From the NCBI GenBank assembly GCA_024680555.1, contig JAILCC010000005.1, positions 1-64,000 on the forward strand: a stretch of 64,000 nucleotides of DNA, in the 5' to 3' direction. This DNA comes from a bacterium. Lineage in GTDB: Bacteria > Cyanobacteriota > Vampirovibrionia > Gastranaerophilales > JAILCC01. Below the pieces are notes generated by a model that did no database searches, had not been told where the DNA came from, and saw only the letters and a program-made list of their open reading frames with translations. Position numbers and translations under genes: made by a program. Shown in pieces: positions 1 through 9,168 of this stretch; positions within the stretch are counted from its first letter, which is position 1; each line of letters starts with the position of its first letter.

Positions 1-1226
1 CCTTCTTCCTGCATAGCATCGCAGAGTTCTCTGTTCGGAGTGAAACCGTCTTTTTGGGTCAATTCCATTCTGAGTGCAAAACCGATACCGCCAACATCAC
101 CGACTTCATCGTATTTAGCTTTAAGTGCATTTAAACCGTCCATAAAGCGTTTTGATTTTCTGGGAATTTCTCTTTCCAGTTCGTTTTGCTGTTCTTCAAC
201 TATAGAAATAACCTCATGAGCAGCTCTTACCCCAATTGGGTTTGAACAGTATGTTGAATGTGCGCTTCCCGGAGTAAAGACTTTCGGTGAAATAAATTTT
301 TCTTTTGCCCACAAGCCCGATAACGGGTTCATTCCGTTTGTGATTGATTTTGCAAAAGTCATAACATCAGGAACAACATCATAATTTTCGATAGCCCAGA
401 GTTTCCCTGTTCTGAACATACCCATCTGAACTTCGTCAATTACAAGCATAATCCCGTGCGCATCAAGAATTTCCTTCAATTCTTTGAAATACCATTTTGG
501 TGCATCAATATATCCGCCTGTTCCCAAAATAGGTTCTCCGATAAAGGCTTTATATTCGCATTCGCCTGTTTTTGGGTCATAAATCGCTTTATATTCGCTT
601 TCAAATTGTCTTGCAAACTGTTTTACACAGAAGTGATTACAAGAGTCGCATTTCATTCCGTAAGGACATCTGAAACAATAAGGGAAAGGTACAAAGTTGG
701 CTCTATCACCAAAATGACCGTATTTTTCTCTGTAACGGAAGCTGGAAGTTAAGCAAGTTGCTGCAATTGTTCTGCCGTGATATCCGCCTTGGAACGCAAA
801 TAAACCATTTCTTTTTGTATAATTTCTTACTATCTTAATAGCGTCTTCGGTTGCTTGAGCTCCGCCAACATTAAAGTGCATTCTGCCTTTTTCACCAAAT
901 CTTTTTTCAATCATTTTAGACATTTTTTCAGAGAGAAGAGCTTTATAAGGCTGCAAAAATTTGGGTGTTAATTGAGGCATTTTATTCATTTGGTCAATAA
1001 CAGCATCCGTAATTCTCTTGTTTTTGTAGCCAAAATTGCATGCAGAATACATCATTTGTAAATCAAGATAAGGAATATCCTTTGAATCATACATATATGA
1101 GCCTTCGCAAGCTCTGAAAACCTTTGGGTTAGATGAGTAGTGAACAGTATCACCCCAAGAACTGTATTCACTGTCAAGTTCCTTTACCTGTTCGTCCGAA
1201 ATCATATCTTGTTCTAAATAAAGCAT
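1..1226 (-). CDS. Class III pyridoxal-phosphate aminotransferase, C terminus cut by window edge
   Basis: About 408 residues are visible from an ATG at 1226; the reading frame runs off the left edge of the window. The protein has the fold-type I class III signature: an acidic cofactor motif LVIDEVQMG around residue 265 and the Schiff-base lysine in FAKSITNGMNPLSG near residue 292. A cysteine-rich stretch (PYCFRCPYGMKCDSC, then HFC) sits near residue 190, as in the 4-aminobutyrate/glyoxylate aminotransferase branch. It should move an amino group from an amine or omega-amino acid to a keto acid in the cytosol; the substrate cannot be read from sequence. It is transcribed divergently from the MarR-type gene at 1396, a layout typical of local control. 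Confidence is high for the family and low for the substrate. Confidence 0.9.
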   Translation of the reverse strand, partial: MLYLEQDMISDEQVKELDSEYSSWGDTVHYSSNPKVFRACEGSYMYDSKDIPYLDLQMMYSACNFGYKNKRITDAVIDQMNKMPQLTPKFLQPYKALLSEKMSKMIEKRFGEKGRMHFNVGGAQATEDAIKIVRNYTKRNGLFAFQGGYHGRTIAATCLTSSFRYREKYGHFGDRANFVPFPYCFRCPYGMKCDSCNHFCVKQFARQFESEYKAIYDPKTGECEYKAFIGEPILGTGGYIDAPKWYFKELKEILDAHGIMLVIDEVQMGMFRTGKLWAIENYDVVPDVMTFAKSITNGMNPLSGLWAKEKFISPKVFTPGSAHSTYCSNPIGVRAAHEVISIVEEQQNELEREIPRKSKRFMDGLNALKAKYDEVGDVGGIGFALRMELTQKDGFTPNRELCDAMQEE

Positions 1227-1316
1227 TTAATTCTCCCTAAAATTTTAATTCCATGAGCTTAAAATTATCACAAGTGTAGTAGAAATGCAATAGTCTATAT
1301 TCAGACCATTTTTATT

Positions 1317-1333
1317 TGTAACATTTATTTACA
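1317..1333. promoter_or_regulatory. Possible MarR operator between divergent genes
   Basis: TGTAA and TTACA form an inverted repeat around a 7-bp centre, midway between the aminotransferase start (1226) and the MarR gene (1396). Position and symmetry fit a repressor site, but short AT-rich palindromes are common here, so this is weak. Confidence 0.3.
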
Positions 1334-1395
1334 TTGTTTATAGAGAATTTAAAAAAATAAAGTAACCATGGTATTATCTTTTTACGAGGTTTTTT

Positions 1396-1842
1396 ATGAA
1401 TTTTCAAATTGATGACAGAGTAAGACAATTAAATAAAATGCTCAGTGAACTTGATAATCTTTATCAAACAATGTTAATGAAAAATGGATTATCAGACAGT
1501 GAATATATTGTTATGTTTGCAATTCTTTCTCTTGGAGAAGGTTGTTTACAAAAAGACATAGCGGAAAACGGTTTTATGAGTAAAAAAACCATAAATTCTA
1601 CTATCAAAAAACTTCAAAAAGAAGAAATACTGCAATTAAAAGCGGGAAAATATCCCAATATGCATATTTATCTTACTAAAAAAGGACAAGAATACATTAA
1701 ACAAAAAGTAATTCCTGTAATAGAAACAGAAAATGTTGTATTAAACAGTATGTCATCAGATGCTTTTGACATTCTTGTCGGCGGCTATACCAAATATATA
1801 GAACGATTTAGAGAATTAGTAGATTCATTTATTAATAAATAA
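1396..1842 (+). CDS. MarR family transcriptional regulator
   Basis: 148 residues, the usual MarR length. A winged helix-turn-helix occupies about residues 30-100: helix DSEYIVMFAILSL, recognition region FMSKKTINSTIKKLQKEEIL, and a wing ending at the KYPNMHIYLTKKGQEYI segment. The flanking helices would form the dimer interface. MarR proteins are dimeric repressors that leave DNA when a small ligand binds. The gene is divergent from the aminotransferase, so it probably controls that gene and itself; the ligand is unknown. A GAGG ribosome-binding site precedes the ATG. Confidence 0.88.
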   Translation: MNFQIDDRVRQLNKMLSELDNLYQTMLMKNGLSDSEYIVMFAILSLGEGCLQKDIAENGFMSKKTINSTIKKLQKEEILQLKAGKYPNMHIYLTKKGQEYIKQKVIPVIETENVVLNSMSSDAFDILVGGYTKYIERFRELVDSFINK

Positions 1843-1845
1843 GGA

Positions 1846-2595
1846 CTATTTATTCTCTTTGAATACAAGTTTTTTTAATTTTTTATCATATACCCAGTTG
1901 TCAGTAAGTTCATAAACGCTGAAACTTGCACCTTCGCCGTATTCATCAAGCCATTTCATATTATCGGTACAGTCACTCATTTCTTGTCTGTTACCGTTTG
2001 TAATGGCAATATGTCCGTCTTTGCCTTCTTTTTTATAAACTATGATTTTTCCTGCCGGCAAAGAAGTTAAATCTTCTTTTTTTACTTTTATTTTTCTAAA
2101 TCTATCAGGATATTTATCAAAATAGTCGGTGGCTTTATATGCACTTCCTTTTGGCATATCTCCGTAATCACTGATAACACCGGCGTTTAACAAGGCGTGT
2201 TTTACTCCGGTATAACACCCGCCCAATTCGTTCATATTTTCGGCAACGGCTCGAGCATATCTTGCAAGACAAATATCAGCAGTTTTTGCACCACGACATT
2301 TTAAACCTCTGTTTTCTTCATCTGAATAAACTTTAAATTTAAGTCCGGATAAAGCTTTTTGGCATTTATTACGAAGAGAAAAAGGCAATTTTTTAAGGGG
2401 ATTTATTTTTACATCAAGACCAAAATTTTTATCAAGATAGCTTAAATTATCATGGTAGTATTCAAAAAGAATTATTTTTGAAAATGAATTTGCATCTTCG
2501 GAGGCAATATTGTTAAGCAAAGGATAGTCATCTTTTCCAAACTCCAAAGCAGGATTGACTTGATATAACATTATCCCCATGATAAAAATCCCCAA
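1846..2595 (-). CDS. Membrane-anchored or secreted protein with possible papain-like (CHAP/NlpC) fold
   Basis: I do not recognise the family with confidence. The 249-aa frame starts at TTG (AGGA four to five bases upstream) with a hydrophobic N terminus (IFIMGIMLY), so it is probably a signal anchor. A cysteine in a GGCYTGVKHALLNAG helix (around residue 125) and a histidine in GHIAITNG (around 195) are arranged like the Cys-His pair of CHAP/NlpC-type peptidoglycan amidases, including the 'LPAGKIIVYKK' strand before the histidine. The start is uncertain: the frame stays open back to the stop codon of the upstream phosphatase gene with no ATG, and the first ATG (2580) would shorten the hydrophobic segment. 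The phosphatase gene upstream is on the same strand. Function is inference only. Confidence 0.6.
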   Translation of the reverse strand: MGIFIMGIMLYQVNPALEFGKDDYPLLNNIASEDANSFSKIILFEYYHDNLSYLDKNFGLDVKINPLKKLPFSLRNKCQKALSGLKFKVYSDEENRGLKCRGAKTADICLARYARAVAENMNELGGCYTGVKHALLNAGVISDYGDMPKGSAYKATDYFDKYPDRFRKIKVKKEDLTSLPAGKIIVYKKEGKDGHIAITNGNRQEMSDCTDNMKWLDEYGEGASFSVYELTDNWVYDKKLKKLVFKENK

Positions 2596-2649
2596 TGTTC
2601 CTATATGTATATAAAAACCATTTACGGATAAATATTGCGAAAAAAGAAA

Positions 2650-3291
2650 CTATAAAAGGCTTGAAATATCAATATCTTTGAAATTTTTAAAAGAAAAAGC
2701 CTGTATATTATTTTTTTGACAATAATCAAACAATTTTGTTTTTGCAAAAAGAAAATCAACTTTATCGGCAACACAAAAATCAGAAGTTCCGTCACCTAAG
2801 TATATTATTTTTTCATAATTGGTTCTTTTTTGCGTAACAATGCCGCATTTGCAGGTTCCGGCATTGTTTATACATTTGGGGTTATCGTTCGGAAAGGAAA
2901 GAACGAATTTTTTTCCGATAAATTCACCGTGATTGGAAAGAATTTTTATATCTTTTAATCCCGATTTAACAAGAATTTTATTTATAAAATAGTCAATGCC
3001 GTCTGAAACAACAAAAAAATCGATGTTTTTTCCCCGCAGATAATTATAAAAATCGACAAAAGTCTTATCGACTTTGATATCAGAAAGATATTCATCAATT
3101 AACTTTTCCGAAAGATTATAAATTAAATCCAATTCTTTTATTAAACATTCTTTTGAACTAATTTTGCCGTCTATCCAATCTTGTTCAACTTGCAGCCACT
3201 TTTTGTCGGCATATTTTTCAAAGAAGCCGAAAAGAGAGTCTTTTTCTGTTATTGTTCCGTCAAAATCACTAATAATACAAATCTTTTTCAT
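2650..3291 (-). CDS. HAD-superfamily phosphatase, MtnX/phosphoserine phosphatase-like
   Basis: 213 residues. The N-terminal SDFDGTIT motif gives the two catalytic aspartates (about residues 9 and 11), VVSDG in the middle is motif II, and YLGDGTSDFCVAD near residue 165 is the metal-binding motif IV. The helical cap between motifs I and II resembles the HAD-IB group that includes MtnX (methionine salvage phosphatase) and SerB. A cysteine-rich insert (CINNAGTCKCG, around residue 140) is unusual. The neighbours do not reveal a methionine salvage pathway, so the substrate is left open. A cytosolic small-molecule phosphatase is likely. Confidence 0.82.
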   Translation of the reverse strand: MKKICIISDFDGTITEKDSLFGFFEKYADKKWLQVEQDWIDGKISSKECLIKELDLIYNLSEKLIDEYLSDIKVDKTFVDFYNYLRGKNIDFFVVSDGIDYFINKILVKSGLKDIKILSNHGEFIGKKFVLSFPNDNPKCINNAGTCKCGIVTQKRTNYEKIIYLGDGTSDFCVADKVDFLFAKTKLFDYCQKNNIQAFSFKNFKDIDISSLL

Positions 3292-3441
3292 AAGATAATT
3301 TTAACATAAAAAGAAATAACCTTTTATCCCTAAAATACAAAACCGCTATTTACACCCAACAATACGAAAGTAATCTTATGTACTATCTCCCAAACTTATG
3401 ATAAGATAAAACTGCTGTTAAAAGAGCTAAGGAGAGAGAAA

Positions 3442-4476
3442 ATGCTGGAGAATGTTTTTCAAAAGTATATAACCGCAAAAAATGTTATATTTTTTATTCT
3501 TTTAATTTTATTTATTATTTTTATTTTTCAAATTTCCGAAATAGCAATAATGTTTTTTGCCTCTTTTGTAATAGCTTGTTCTCTGGAACCCATTGTAAGG
3601 AGATTATCAACCAAAATGGGGCGTCCCGTTGCCTGTACGGTTACTCTTTTGGGATTTTTATTGATAATATTTTTGTTTGTTTTGGCAACAATTTTTCTTG
3701 GCGGTAACGAAATAAAAAGATTTGCGGAAGATTTTCCAATATATCTTGAAAACATCAAAAGCTTTATTGTTTCCTCAAAACTTATGAGCAGAGCCGATTT
3801 TGCACATATTGATATTGGCGGAATAATAACTTCCGCTTCCGGAGTGACTTCGAGAATAGTTGAAGAAATAATAAATGCAGGACGAAATCTCGGTGCGGGT
3901 TTAGTTTATTTAATAGTTTCAATTATCCTTGTTCACTATTTTATGATAGATAAAGAACGTATAAAAGAAACTACTTTGAGACTTTTTCCGAAACAAATGC
4001 GCAAAAGAGCGGGCGAAATCATTGATACGATTGCAAGAAAAAGCGGCGGCTATATTATAGCGCAGGTAGTTACCATGGCAAGTGTAGGTGTTGTGGTCTT
4101 TATCGGACTTTTTTTAATGGGTAATGAGTATGCGTTTTTACTCGGGTTAATAACGGCAGTATTTGATATTGTTCCGGTTATAGGTCCGGCGGTCGCATTT
4201 TTAATTTGTATGATTGTTCTTTACAAGTCGGGTACAATTGCGCTTATTGTTGCAGCGATTATATTTGGTGTTGCGCAATTGTTGGAAAACAATTTTGTCA
4301 GACCGTATGTATTTAGCAAATTTTTAGATTTGCATCCGATAATTATTTACCTTTTTCTATTTATTGCTGCAAAATATATGGGACTTATAGGCATAGTTTT
4401 TGCTCCTGCAATCGCAGCAACAACAGTTGTTTTGATTGAGGAAGTTTATATGAAAAGTTTGGATGATTCCAAGTAA
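3442..4476 (+). CDS. AI-2E family (UPF0118/PerM-type) membrane transporter
   Basis: 344 residues with about seven to eight transmembrane helices: two near the N terminus, one around 60-80, a soluble periplasmic segment about 85-145, then a helical bundle to the C terminus. The conserved C-terminal region (GLITAVFDIVPVIGPAVAF, then ENNFVRPYVFSK and HPIIIY) is characteristic of the AI-2E/PerM family, whose members export varied substrates, including autoinducer-2 or ions in some bacteria. The substrate here is unknown. An AAGGAGAGAG ribosome-binding site precedes the ATG. It is convergent with the flavoprotein gene, with a 1-bp gap. Confidence 0.88.
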   Translation: MLENVFQKYITAKNVIFFILLILFIIFIFQISEIAIMFFASFVIACSLEPIVRRLSTKMGRPVACTVTLLGFLLIIFLFVLATIFLGGNEIKRFAEDFPIYLENIKSFIVSSKLMSRADFAHIDIGGIITSASGVTSRIVEEIINAGRNLGAGLVYLIVSIILVHYFMIDKERIKETTLRLFPKQMRKRAGEIIDTIARKSGGYIIAQVVTMASVGVVVFIGLFLMGNEYAFLLGLITAVFDIVPVIGPAVAFLICMIVLYKSGTIALIVAAIIFGVAQLLENNFVRPYVFSKFLDLHPIIIYLFLFIAAKYMGLIGIVFAPAIAATTVVLIEEVYMKSLDDSK

Positions 4477-4477
4477 G

Positions 4478-5113
4478 TTATCTTATAAAATTAGTCGGAG
4501 TGACAACTTCTGTTTTTGGTAAAGAAATACCTGCTTTTTCACCGGCTTCTTTGCATTTCAAAAACCAGGCCATATTGCGGGCAAGTATTCTCATGTTTTG
4601 CAATCCCTCCAAGTCTTGATGAACTTCTTCAGGCTTTGCACCATGAACCATGTTCCAATATCTTCCCGAAATTACAGGCATTTGTGAAATGGTAAAATAC
4701 TTATTCAATTGATCAAGAGTTGCCGTTGTTCCTGCTCTGCGTGCGCTTGCTATTGCAAAAGCCGGTTTGTGCATAAAGTTTTCACCGTGACCAGATTTAA
4801 ATGCACTGAAAAAAGCTCTGTCCAAAAATGCGGTAATTCCGCCGCAAGCAGAAGCATAGTGAACAGGAGAACCAAAAACAAAACCATCAAAATCTTTTGC
4901 ATATTCAACAAAATCGTTTACTTTGTCGTTTATAACGCATTTGCCGAGTTTTCCGCAGGCATAACATGCTTTGCAAGCACTTACGGATTCTGTTCCGATT
5001 TGATAAATTTCAGAATCAATACCTTCTTCTTTAAGGGTTTTTGCAATTTCTTCAAGAGCAACAAATGTGCATCCGTCCTTGTGTGGTGAACCGTTAAATA
5101 ACAATACTTTCAT
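4478..5113 (-). CDS. NADPH-dependent FMN reductase / iron-sulfur flavoprotein-like protein
   Basis: 211 residues with the flavodoxin-like fold: an N-terminal FMN phosphate loop (FNGSPHKDGCTFVAL), FGSPVHYASACGG near residue 80 contacting the flavin, and a CKACYACGKLGKC cluster near residue 48 that resembles the compact cysteine motif of iron-sulfur flavoproteins. It would act in cytosolic electron transfer or quinone/disulfide reduction. An anaerobic lifestyle agrees with it. AGGAGAT precedes the ATG. The physiological partner is not visible. Confidence 0.85.
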   Translation of the reverse strand: MKVLLFNGSPHKDGCTFVALEEIAKTLKEEGIDSEIYQIGTESVSACKACYACGKLGKCVINDKVNDFVEYAKDFDGFVFGSPVHYASACGGITAFLDRAFFSAFKSGHGENFMHKPAFAIASARRAGTTATLDQLNKYFTISQMPVISGRYWNMVHGAKPEEVHQDLEGLQNMRILARNMAWFLKCKEAGEKAGISLPKTEVVTPTNFIR

Positions 5114-5123
5114 AATATCTCCT

Positions 5124-7850
5124 TTATTCTTGATTTAGTTCTTTTTTCATATCTTTAAATTTTATATTTTCTCTCCAGTTTTCTTTTTTCTTAGGATTTC
5201 CTTTTACAAAGTAAAAAACGTCATTTTCATCATGAACATAGTCTTTATCAACGTATAATTTTGGCTCCCAACCGCCGGTTTCTCTAATATAAAAGCCGGT
5301 TTCCTTTTCTTTGTCAGAAAGATATTTTCCGCTAAAAGGATTTTTGGGTTTTTTAATAATATCTTTTGTGGCAAAAAATACGGTATCGGCATTTGTCATA
5401 AATTCTTCGTGATTCATATTGAGTTCGTGTTTGCTGTTGAAGTCTTTTACCAAAAGAAGTGGATTATAAAAAAGATAAAATTTGTTTAAAAAAGCATCAA
5501 CATATTTATTTTTTACAGGATATCCGTGGTCTGCAACAATAATAATTCTGGTGTTATCATAAACACCTTCTTTTTTCAAAGTATCAAGCCATTTACCCAC
5601 GAAAATAAGAGCAGCAGCATTTACATGATAATGTTTTAGAGAAACTTCGTTAAAATCGTGAATAAAGACCAAGTCACTTTTTTTAACCGGATTTTTGTAG
5701 TCCAATTTATATTCCGGATATTGCAGAAAAGATGGGCTGTGTGTCAGCCAGTTATTGTATATGGTAAAAGTATTGGTTTTTGCGTTAAATTCGGTTAGGT
5801 CAGATAATTTTTCAAGTTCATTATAATACTGAATAGCACTGGAAGAATAGAATACTTCTCCTTTTTCCCGTTGACCTTTTATTGCGTGATATTTGCCGTT
5901 ATTATAAATATATTTTTTTGCTCTTATTGGGAGAATTTGCATAATAGAGAAGAAAAGCATATTTCTTTGGGAAGTATTTTTTAATTGTTGTGCGCTTTTT
6001 CTCATATTTCTGTAAATAAATTTCGGAGGAAAAATAGTTTCGATATTATATTTTTTGTATAAGTCGTTATATACAATACCCTTACTTCCTTTATTAAAAC
6101 TATCTTCTTCATCCCAAGAATTATTAACAGGGTGAATAATTCTGGTCGGATAATTATTTAAAGAAAATAAAGCGGGAAGCATCGTAACTGCTTCATTAAA
6201 TTTAATCAAAAAGTCTATTTTTCTTTCATCCAAATGTTGCGGAATATATTCATATCCTCCGAGCATAGGCATATAACCAAAAACTGTAAACTTTGCAAAA
6301 CAAAGAGTGTTTGGATAATAATCAAAGCCTCTAAATTGTTCTTTTAATTCCGGTCGTTCGGCTACTATCAAAGGAAAGAAAGAGTTTATCGCCCTGTCAA
6401 GAAAAATAATAACAACATTTTTTTTGGTTTTGCTCAAGTTTATCAGTTTTAATTGAGGTTGCTCTGCTTGAGGGATGTTTTTATAATTAGCTATGGTTTT
6501 TTGAATTTTGTACAAATTGTTTCCGGAAAGAACCAGTAAAGAAAAAATGATAATAGAAAAAGAATGGTAGAGCATAGTAGATTTTTTGTATTTAATACAA
6601 AAATATATTGTGAAAAATACAGCTAAGAGAATAAGACAATACCAAAAATAATCTTTGAACGAACCTAAATAAAACATAATATCAGTAAGGCTGAAAGTTA
6701 AATCATTCAAAAGCGGAGTATCCGGTAATTTCCAATAAAATATGTTTATAAGGGCGATAATGCTGAGAATCGAACATAAAAATGCAAAGACTTTTTTCTC
6801 TTCTTTTTGTAAAACATAATAGACGCAAGTTCCCCAAAAAACAAAAAGACCGAAAAAGACGAAGAAACTATTATAAATAATTGAAAGAGCTGTTTTCTCT
6901 TCACCTATAAAAAATTCCGTAGGAGAAGAAGAAATAACGGAAGACGGAATAAAAAGACCGGTTAAAATAAACAGCAAAAATATTCCGCAATAAAACAATT
7001 TGTTGGGAATAAATTCAAAAGGAATTTTAATCTTTTGTAAAAGTTTGAATTTAACAATAAAAAATACAAAAAATAAAACAAAAAATTCCGGATTGAAGTA
7101 TAAATAATTTCTTATTGAGTAGAGTCCGTGTAAAACAAGAATAAGGCTTGCCAAAAACAAAAATAATTCTTGTTCGTTAAAGTACCTCAGACACACATTT
7201 TTTATCAATGAAAAAACATTATTAAACGTCCAATATATGACAAGAGCAGCAGGTGAATTGTACAATAAAACGAGAAAAACCAAACTCATTATTATAAGAA
7301 CTTTATTGTCCTTAAATTTGAGATTTCCGGTATAAACAAAGCCTGCTACCAAATTTACAACGGTCATTATTATCGGAAGTAAATTTACATGAAAAGCGCC
7401 TATAGAAAGTAAATTATCCGGTTTTGCGAGGTTTTCTATGCCACAAAAAGAAACACCGTCCAACAAAATAAGATGGCTGAAAAAAGTATATGCCGCAATA
7501 AAAAACGGAATTTGCAATAAGAGGCTAAGGCTCAAACGCAAACTCATAATAGGGTGATAATTATTTTGCCTGTAACAAGTTTGCAGAAGAAAATATTTTT
7601 CATCTCCCTTAAAATTTTTTTTGATACACTCTACTCGGTCTGCCATTTTAGCTTGCAGTTTTTTTTCTTCTTCGTTTATTTTTTCGGCTTTTAAATAAAA
7701 AGGCAGGCACAACAATGAAACAGAAATACTCATCGCTCCAATAGCCGTAACGAGTCCCATTACCAAATGTTCATAATAGAAAAAGTGAAACAAAAATTCT
7801 AAAAAGGTGACTAAAGGCTGTATGACGATTAAATATAATGTATGAATCAT
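5124..7850 (-). CDS. YidC/Oxa1-like insertase domain fused to sulfatase (LtaS-like) domain
   Basis: 908 residues with an unusual architecture. Residues about 1-225 match YidC/Oxa1: membrane segments around an amphipathic KAEKINEEEKKLQAKM helix, LSLLLQIPFFIAAYTFF (the family's most conserved helix) and VIYWTFNNVFSLIKN. Residues about 225-450 are further membrane helices. From about 475 an alkaline phosphatase-superfamily domain begins: NVVIIFLDRAI (first metal aspartate near 484), KFTVFGYMPMLGG (candidate threonine nucleophile) and IIIVADHGYPV (metal Asp-His near 771). In LtaS enzymes such a domain faces outward and transfers glycerol phosphate from phosphatidylglycerol. The start overlaps the upstream CDP-glycerol transferase gene by ATGA, implying coupled translation. 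I infer outer-leaflet phosphopolymer synthesis or head-group transfer; insertase activity of the first domain is unproven. Confidence 0.85.
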   Translation of the reverse strand: MIHTLYLIVIQPLVTFLEFLFHFFYYEHLVMGLVTAIGAMSISVSLLCLPFYLKAEKINEEEKKLQAKMADRVECIKKNFKGDEKYFLLQTCYRQNNYHPIMSLRLSLSLLLQIPFFIAAYTFFSHLILLDGVSFCGIENLAKPDNLLSIGAFHVNLLPIIMTVVNLVAGFVYTGNLKFKDNKVLIIMSLVFLVLLYNSPAALVIYWTFNNVFSLIKNVCLRYFNEQELFLFLASLILVLHGLYSIRNYLYFNPEFFVLFFVFFIVKFKLLQKIKIPFEFIPNKLFYCGIFLLFILTGLFIPSSVISSSPTEFFIGEEKTALSIIYNSFFVFFGLFVFWGTCVYYVLQKEEKKVFAFLCSILSIIALINIFYWKLPDTPLLNDLTFSLTDIMFYLGSFKDYFWYCLILLAVFFTIYFCIKYKKSTMLYHSFSIIIFSLLVLSGNNLYKIQKTIANYKNIPQAEQPQLKLINLSKTKKNVVIIFLDRAINSFFPLIVAERPELKEQFRGFDYYPNTLCFAKFTVFGYMPMLGGYEYIPQHLDERKIDFLIKFNEAVTMLPALFSLNNYPTRIIHPVNNSWDEEDSFNKGSKGIVYNDLYKKYNIETIFPPKFIYRNMRKSAQQLKNTSQRNMLFFSIMQILPIRAKKYIYNNGKYHAIKGQREKGEVFYSSSAIQYYNELEKLSDLTEFNAKTNTFTIYNNWLTHSPSFLQYPEYKLDYKNPVKKSDLVFIHDFNEVSLKHYHVNAAALIFVGKWLDTLKKEGVYDNTRIIIVADHGYPVKNKYVDAFLNKFYLFYNPLLLVKDFNSKHELNMNHEEFMTNADTVFFATKDIIKKPKNPFSGKYLSDKEKETGFYIRETGGWEPKLYVDKDYVHDENDVFYFVKGNPKKKENWRENIKFKDMKKELNQE

Positions 7851-9136
7851 TTTTTAGATAACTCCTTTTGTTTGTTTACCAAAAAATCAACAACGTTTTG
7901 CGCTGATTGACCTTGATAAGCCCAAGCAAAATCTTTTTCTTTTTGAATATTTTCAACAGTAACATTGTTGAAAACATCTTCTATAACGGCTTTGATGTCC
8001 AGATTGCTCACTTCTTCCGGTTTTATTCCTTTTCCTATGATATCTACAAGTTTGTACTTGTACGGAACTTCGTCCAAATCAGCAATATCCGAAATATTAA
8101 AATTAAACTCAGTATCTACATATATAAAAGGCTTATTAAACAGAAAAGCAAAATCAAACATTACACATGAAAAGTCACTGATTAAAACATCTGTGGCAGA
8201 AAGAACTTCCAAATTATTTGAATCGAAATTCCAAGAAATATTGTTAAAGGATTGATATTTTTTCATCAGTTTTTCAATAAAATCTTTTTCTATAATCATA
8301 GATTGGGGGTGAGGTCTGATAATAATGTTATAATCTGTTTCCGCCAATTTTTTTATCAGAATATCGCCGCCTCGATGTAACAAACTATAATCTCCCCACG
8401 AAGGAGCTATCAAGACAGTTTTTTTGTCGGTATTTTTCTTTTGTATCGTGTTTTTGATATTTTCAAAATAGTCCATATAAGTGCAGCCGACAACAGGCAG
8501 TTCTTTTTTAGGCAAACCTCTCTTTTGTTCAATTTCTCTTATAAACTCTGCTTGAAAAGCAGCATCACACAATACACAATCATAATAATCAAGAGCATAT
8601 AAACGATATTCTCCGGAATAACAAATAGAATGGAAAATATGAGCATAATATTTACATTTTTTTGAACGTTTAAGCTGCAAAACGTCCAGTTGTGGTGTTG
8701 TCATCAAACAAATATCCGCATTTAGAAAAGCAAGCTTAAAATATGCTTTGTTTCCTTTTCCTATAAATTCACCTTTAACGTATTTATAATTTTCTTTAAA
8801 AAAGAAATCATCTTCGGCAGAAGTATAGTAAACAAGGGGAATTTTCCGCTTTTCAAATTCGTCTATAACCGGTTTAAAAACGCACCAGTATTGCTTTCCT
8901 TCAGAATAAATTACAAATGGAGCCGCTTGTTCTCCCAGCTTTTTAGATACAAAAAGTTTGCTTTTTATAGTCAAAAGCAAAGAGCGCAAGGCAAAAAACA
9001 AAGTGGCAGAAACTCCTAAGATAATTGAAAAGAGCATACTCCCTGTTCCGGGATCTATATAAGCAAAAGCCGGCTGCTGATATAAAAACAGACACAGGAC
9101 AAATATAAATATATAATAGTATTTTTTCTTGCTCAT
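7847..9136 (-). CDS. CDP-glycerol glycerophosphotransferase-like membrane protein
   Basis: 429 residues from the ATG at 9136, chosen because GGAGAGAG stands just upstream and a signal-anchor-like N terminus follows; the frame is open to 9328 but that part is not protein-like. Order: one hydrophobic segment, the short motif YIDPGTGSMLFS, a second hydrophobic segment, then a GT-B-like domain of the TagB/TagF family. Diagnostic parts are YYAHIFHS, VLIAPSWGDYSLLHRGG, IIIRPHPQS (around residue 270) and LISDFSCVMFDFAF (around 335), which in the family bind the CDP-glycerol phosphates. It would add glycerol or ribitol phosphate to a surface acceptor at the inner membrane. It is the first gene of a two-gene operon with the YidC-sulfatase fusion. 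Confidence 0.85.
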   Translation of the reverse strand: MSKKKYYYIFIFVLCLFLYQQPAFAYIDPGTGSMLFSIILGVSATLFFALRSLLLTIKSKLFVSKKLGEQAAPFVIYSEGKQYWCVFKPVIDEFEKRKIPLVYYTSAEDDFFFKENYKYVKGEFIGKGNKAYFKLAFLNADICLMTTPQLDVLQLKRSKKCKYYAHIFHSICYSGEYRLYALDYYDCVLCDAAFQAEFIREIEQKRGLPKKELPVVGCTYMDYFENIKNTIQKKNTDKKTVLIAPSWGDYSLLHRGGDILIKKLAETDYNIIIRPHPQSMIIEKDFIEKLMKKYQSFNNISWNFDSNNLEVLSATDVLISDFSCVMFDFAFLFNKPFIYVDTEFNFNISDIADLDEVPYKYKLVDIIGKGIKPEEVSNLDIKAVIEDVFNNVTVENIQKEKDFAWAYQGQSAQNVVDFLVNKQKELSKK

Positions 9137-9159
9137 ATATAAAAACTCTCTCCAGAAAA

Positions 9160-9168
9160 AGTATACCA
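9160..9168 (-). promoter_or_regulatory. Extended -10 promoter close to the glycerophosphotransferase gene
   Basis: On the minus strand TGGTATACT is an extended -10 element (TGnTATACT). It lies 24 bp upstream of the ATG at 9136 and would give a short leader. No good -35 box is seen. Confidence 0.4.

Noticed and set aside
456..752. 98-codon plus-strand frame inside the aminotransferase
   Set aside because: Antisense shadow of a recognised enzyme gene.
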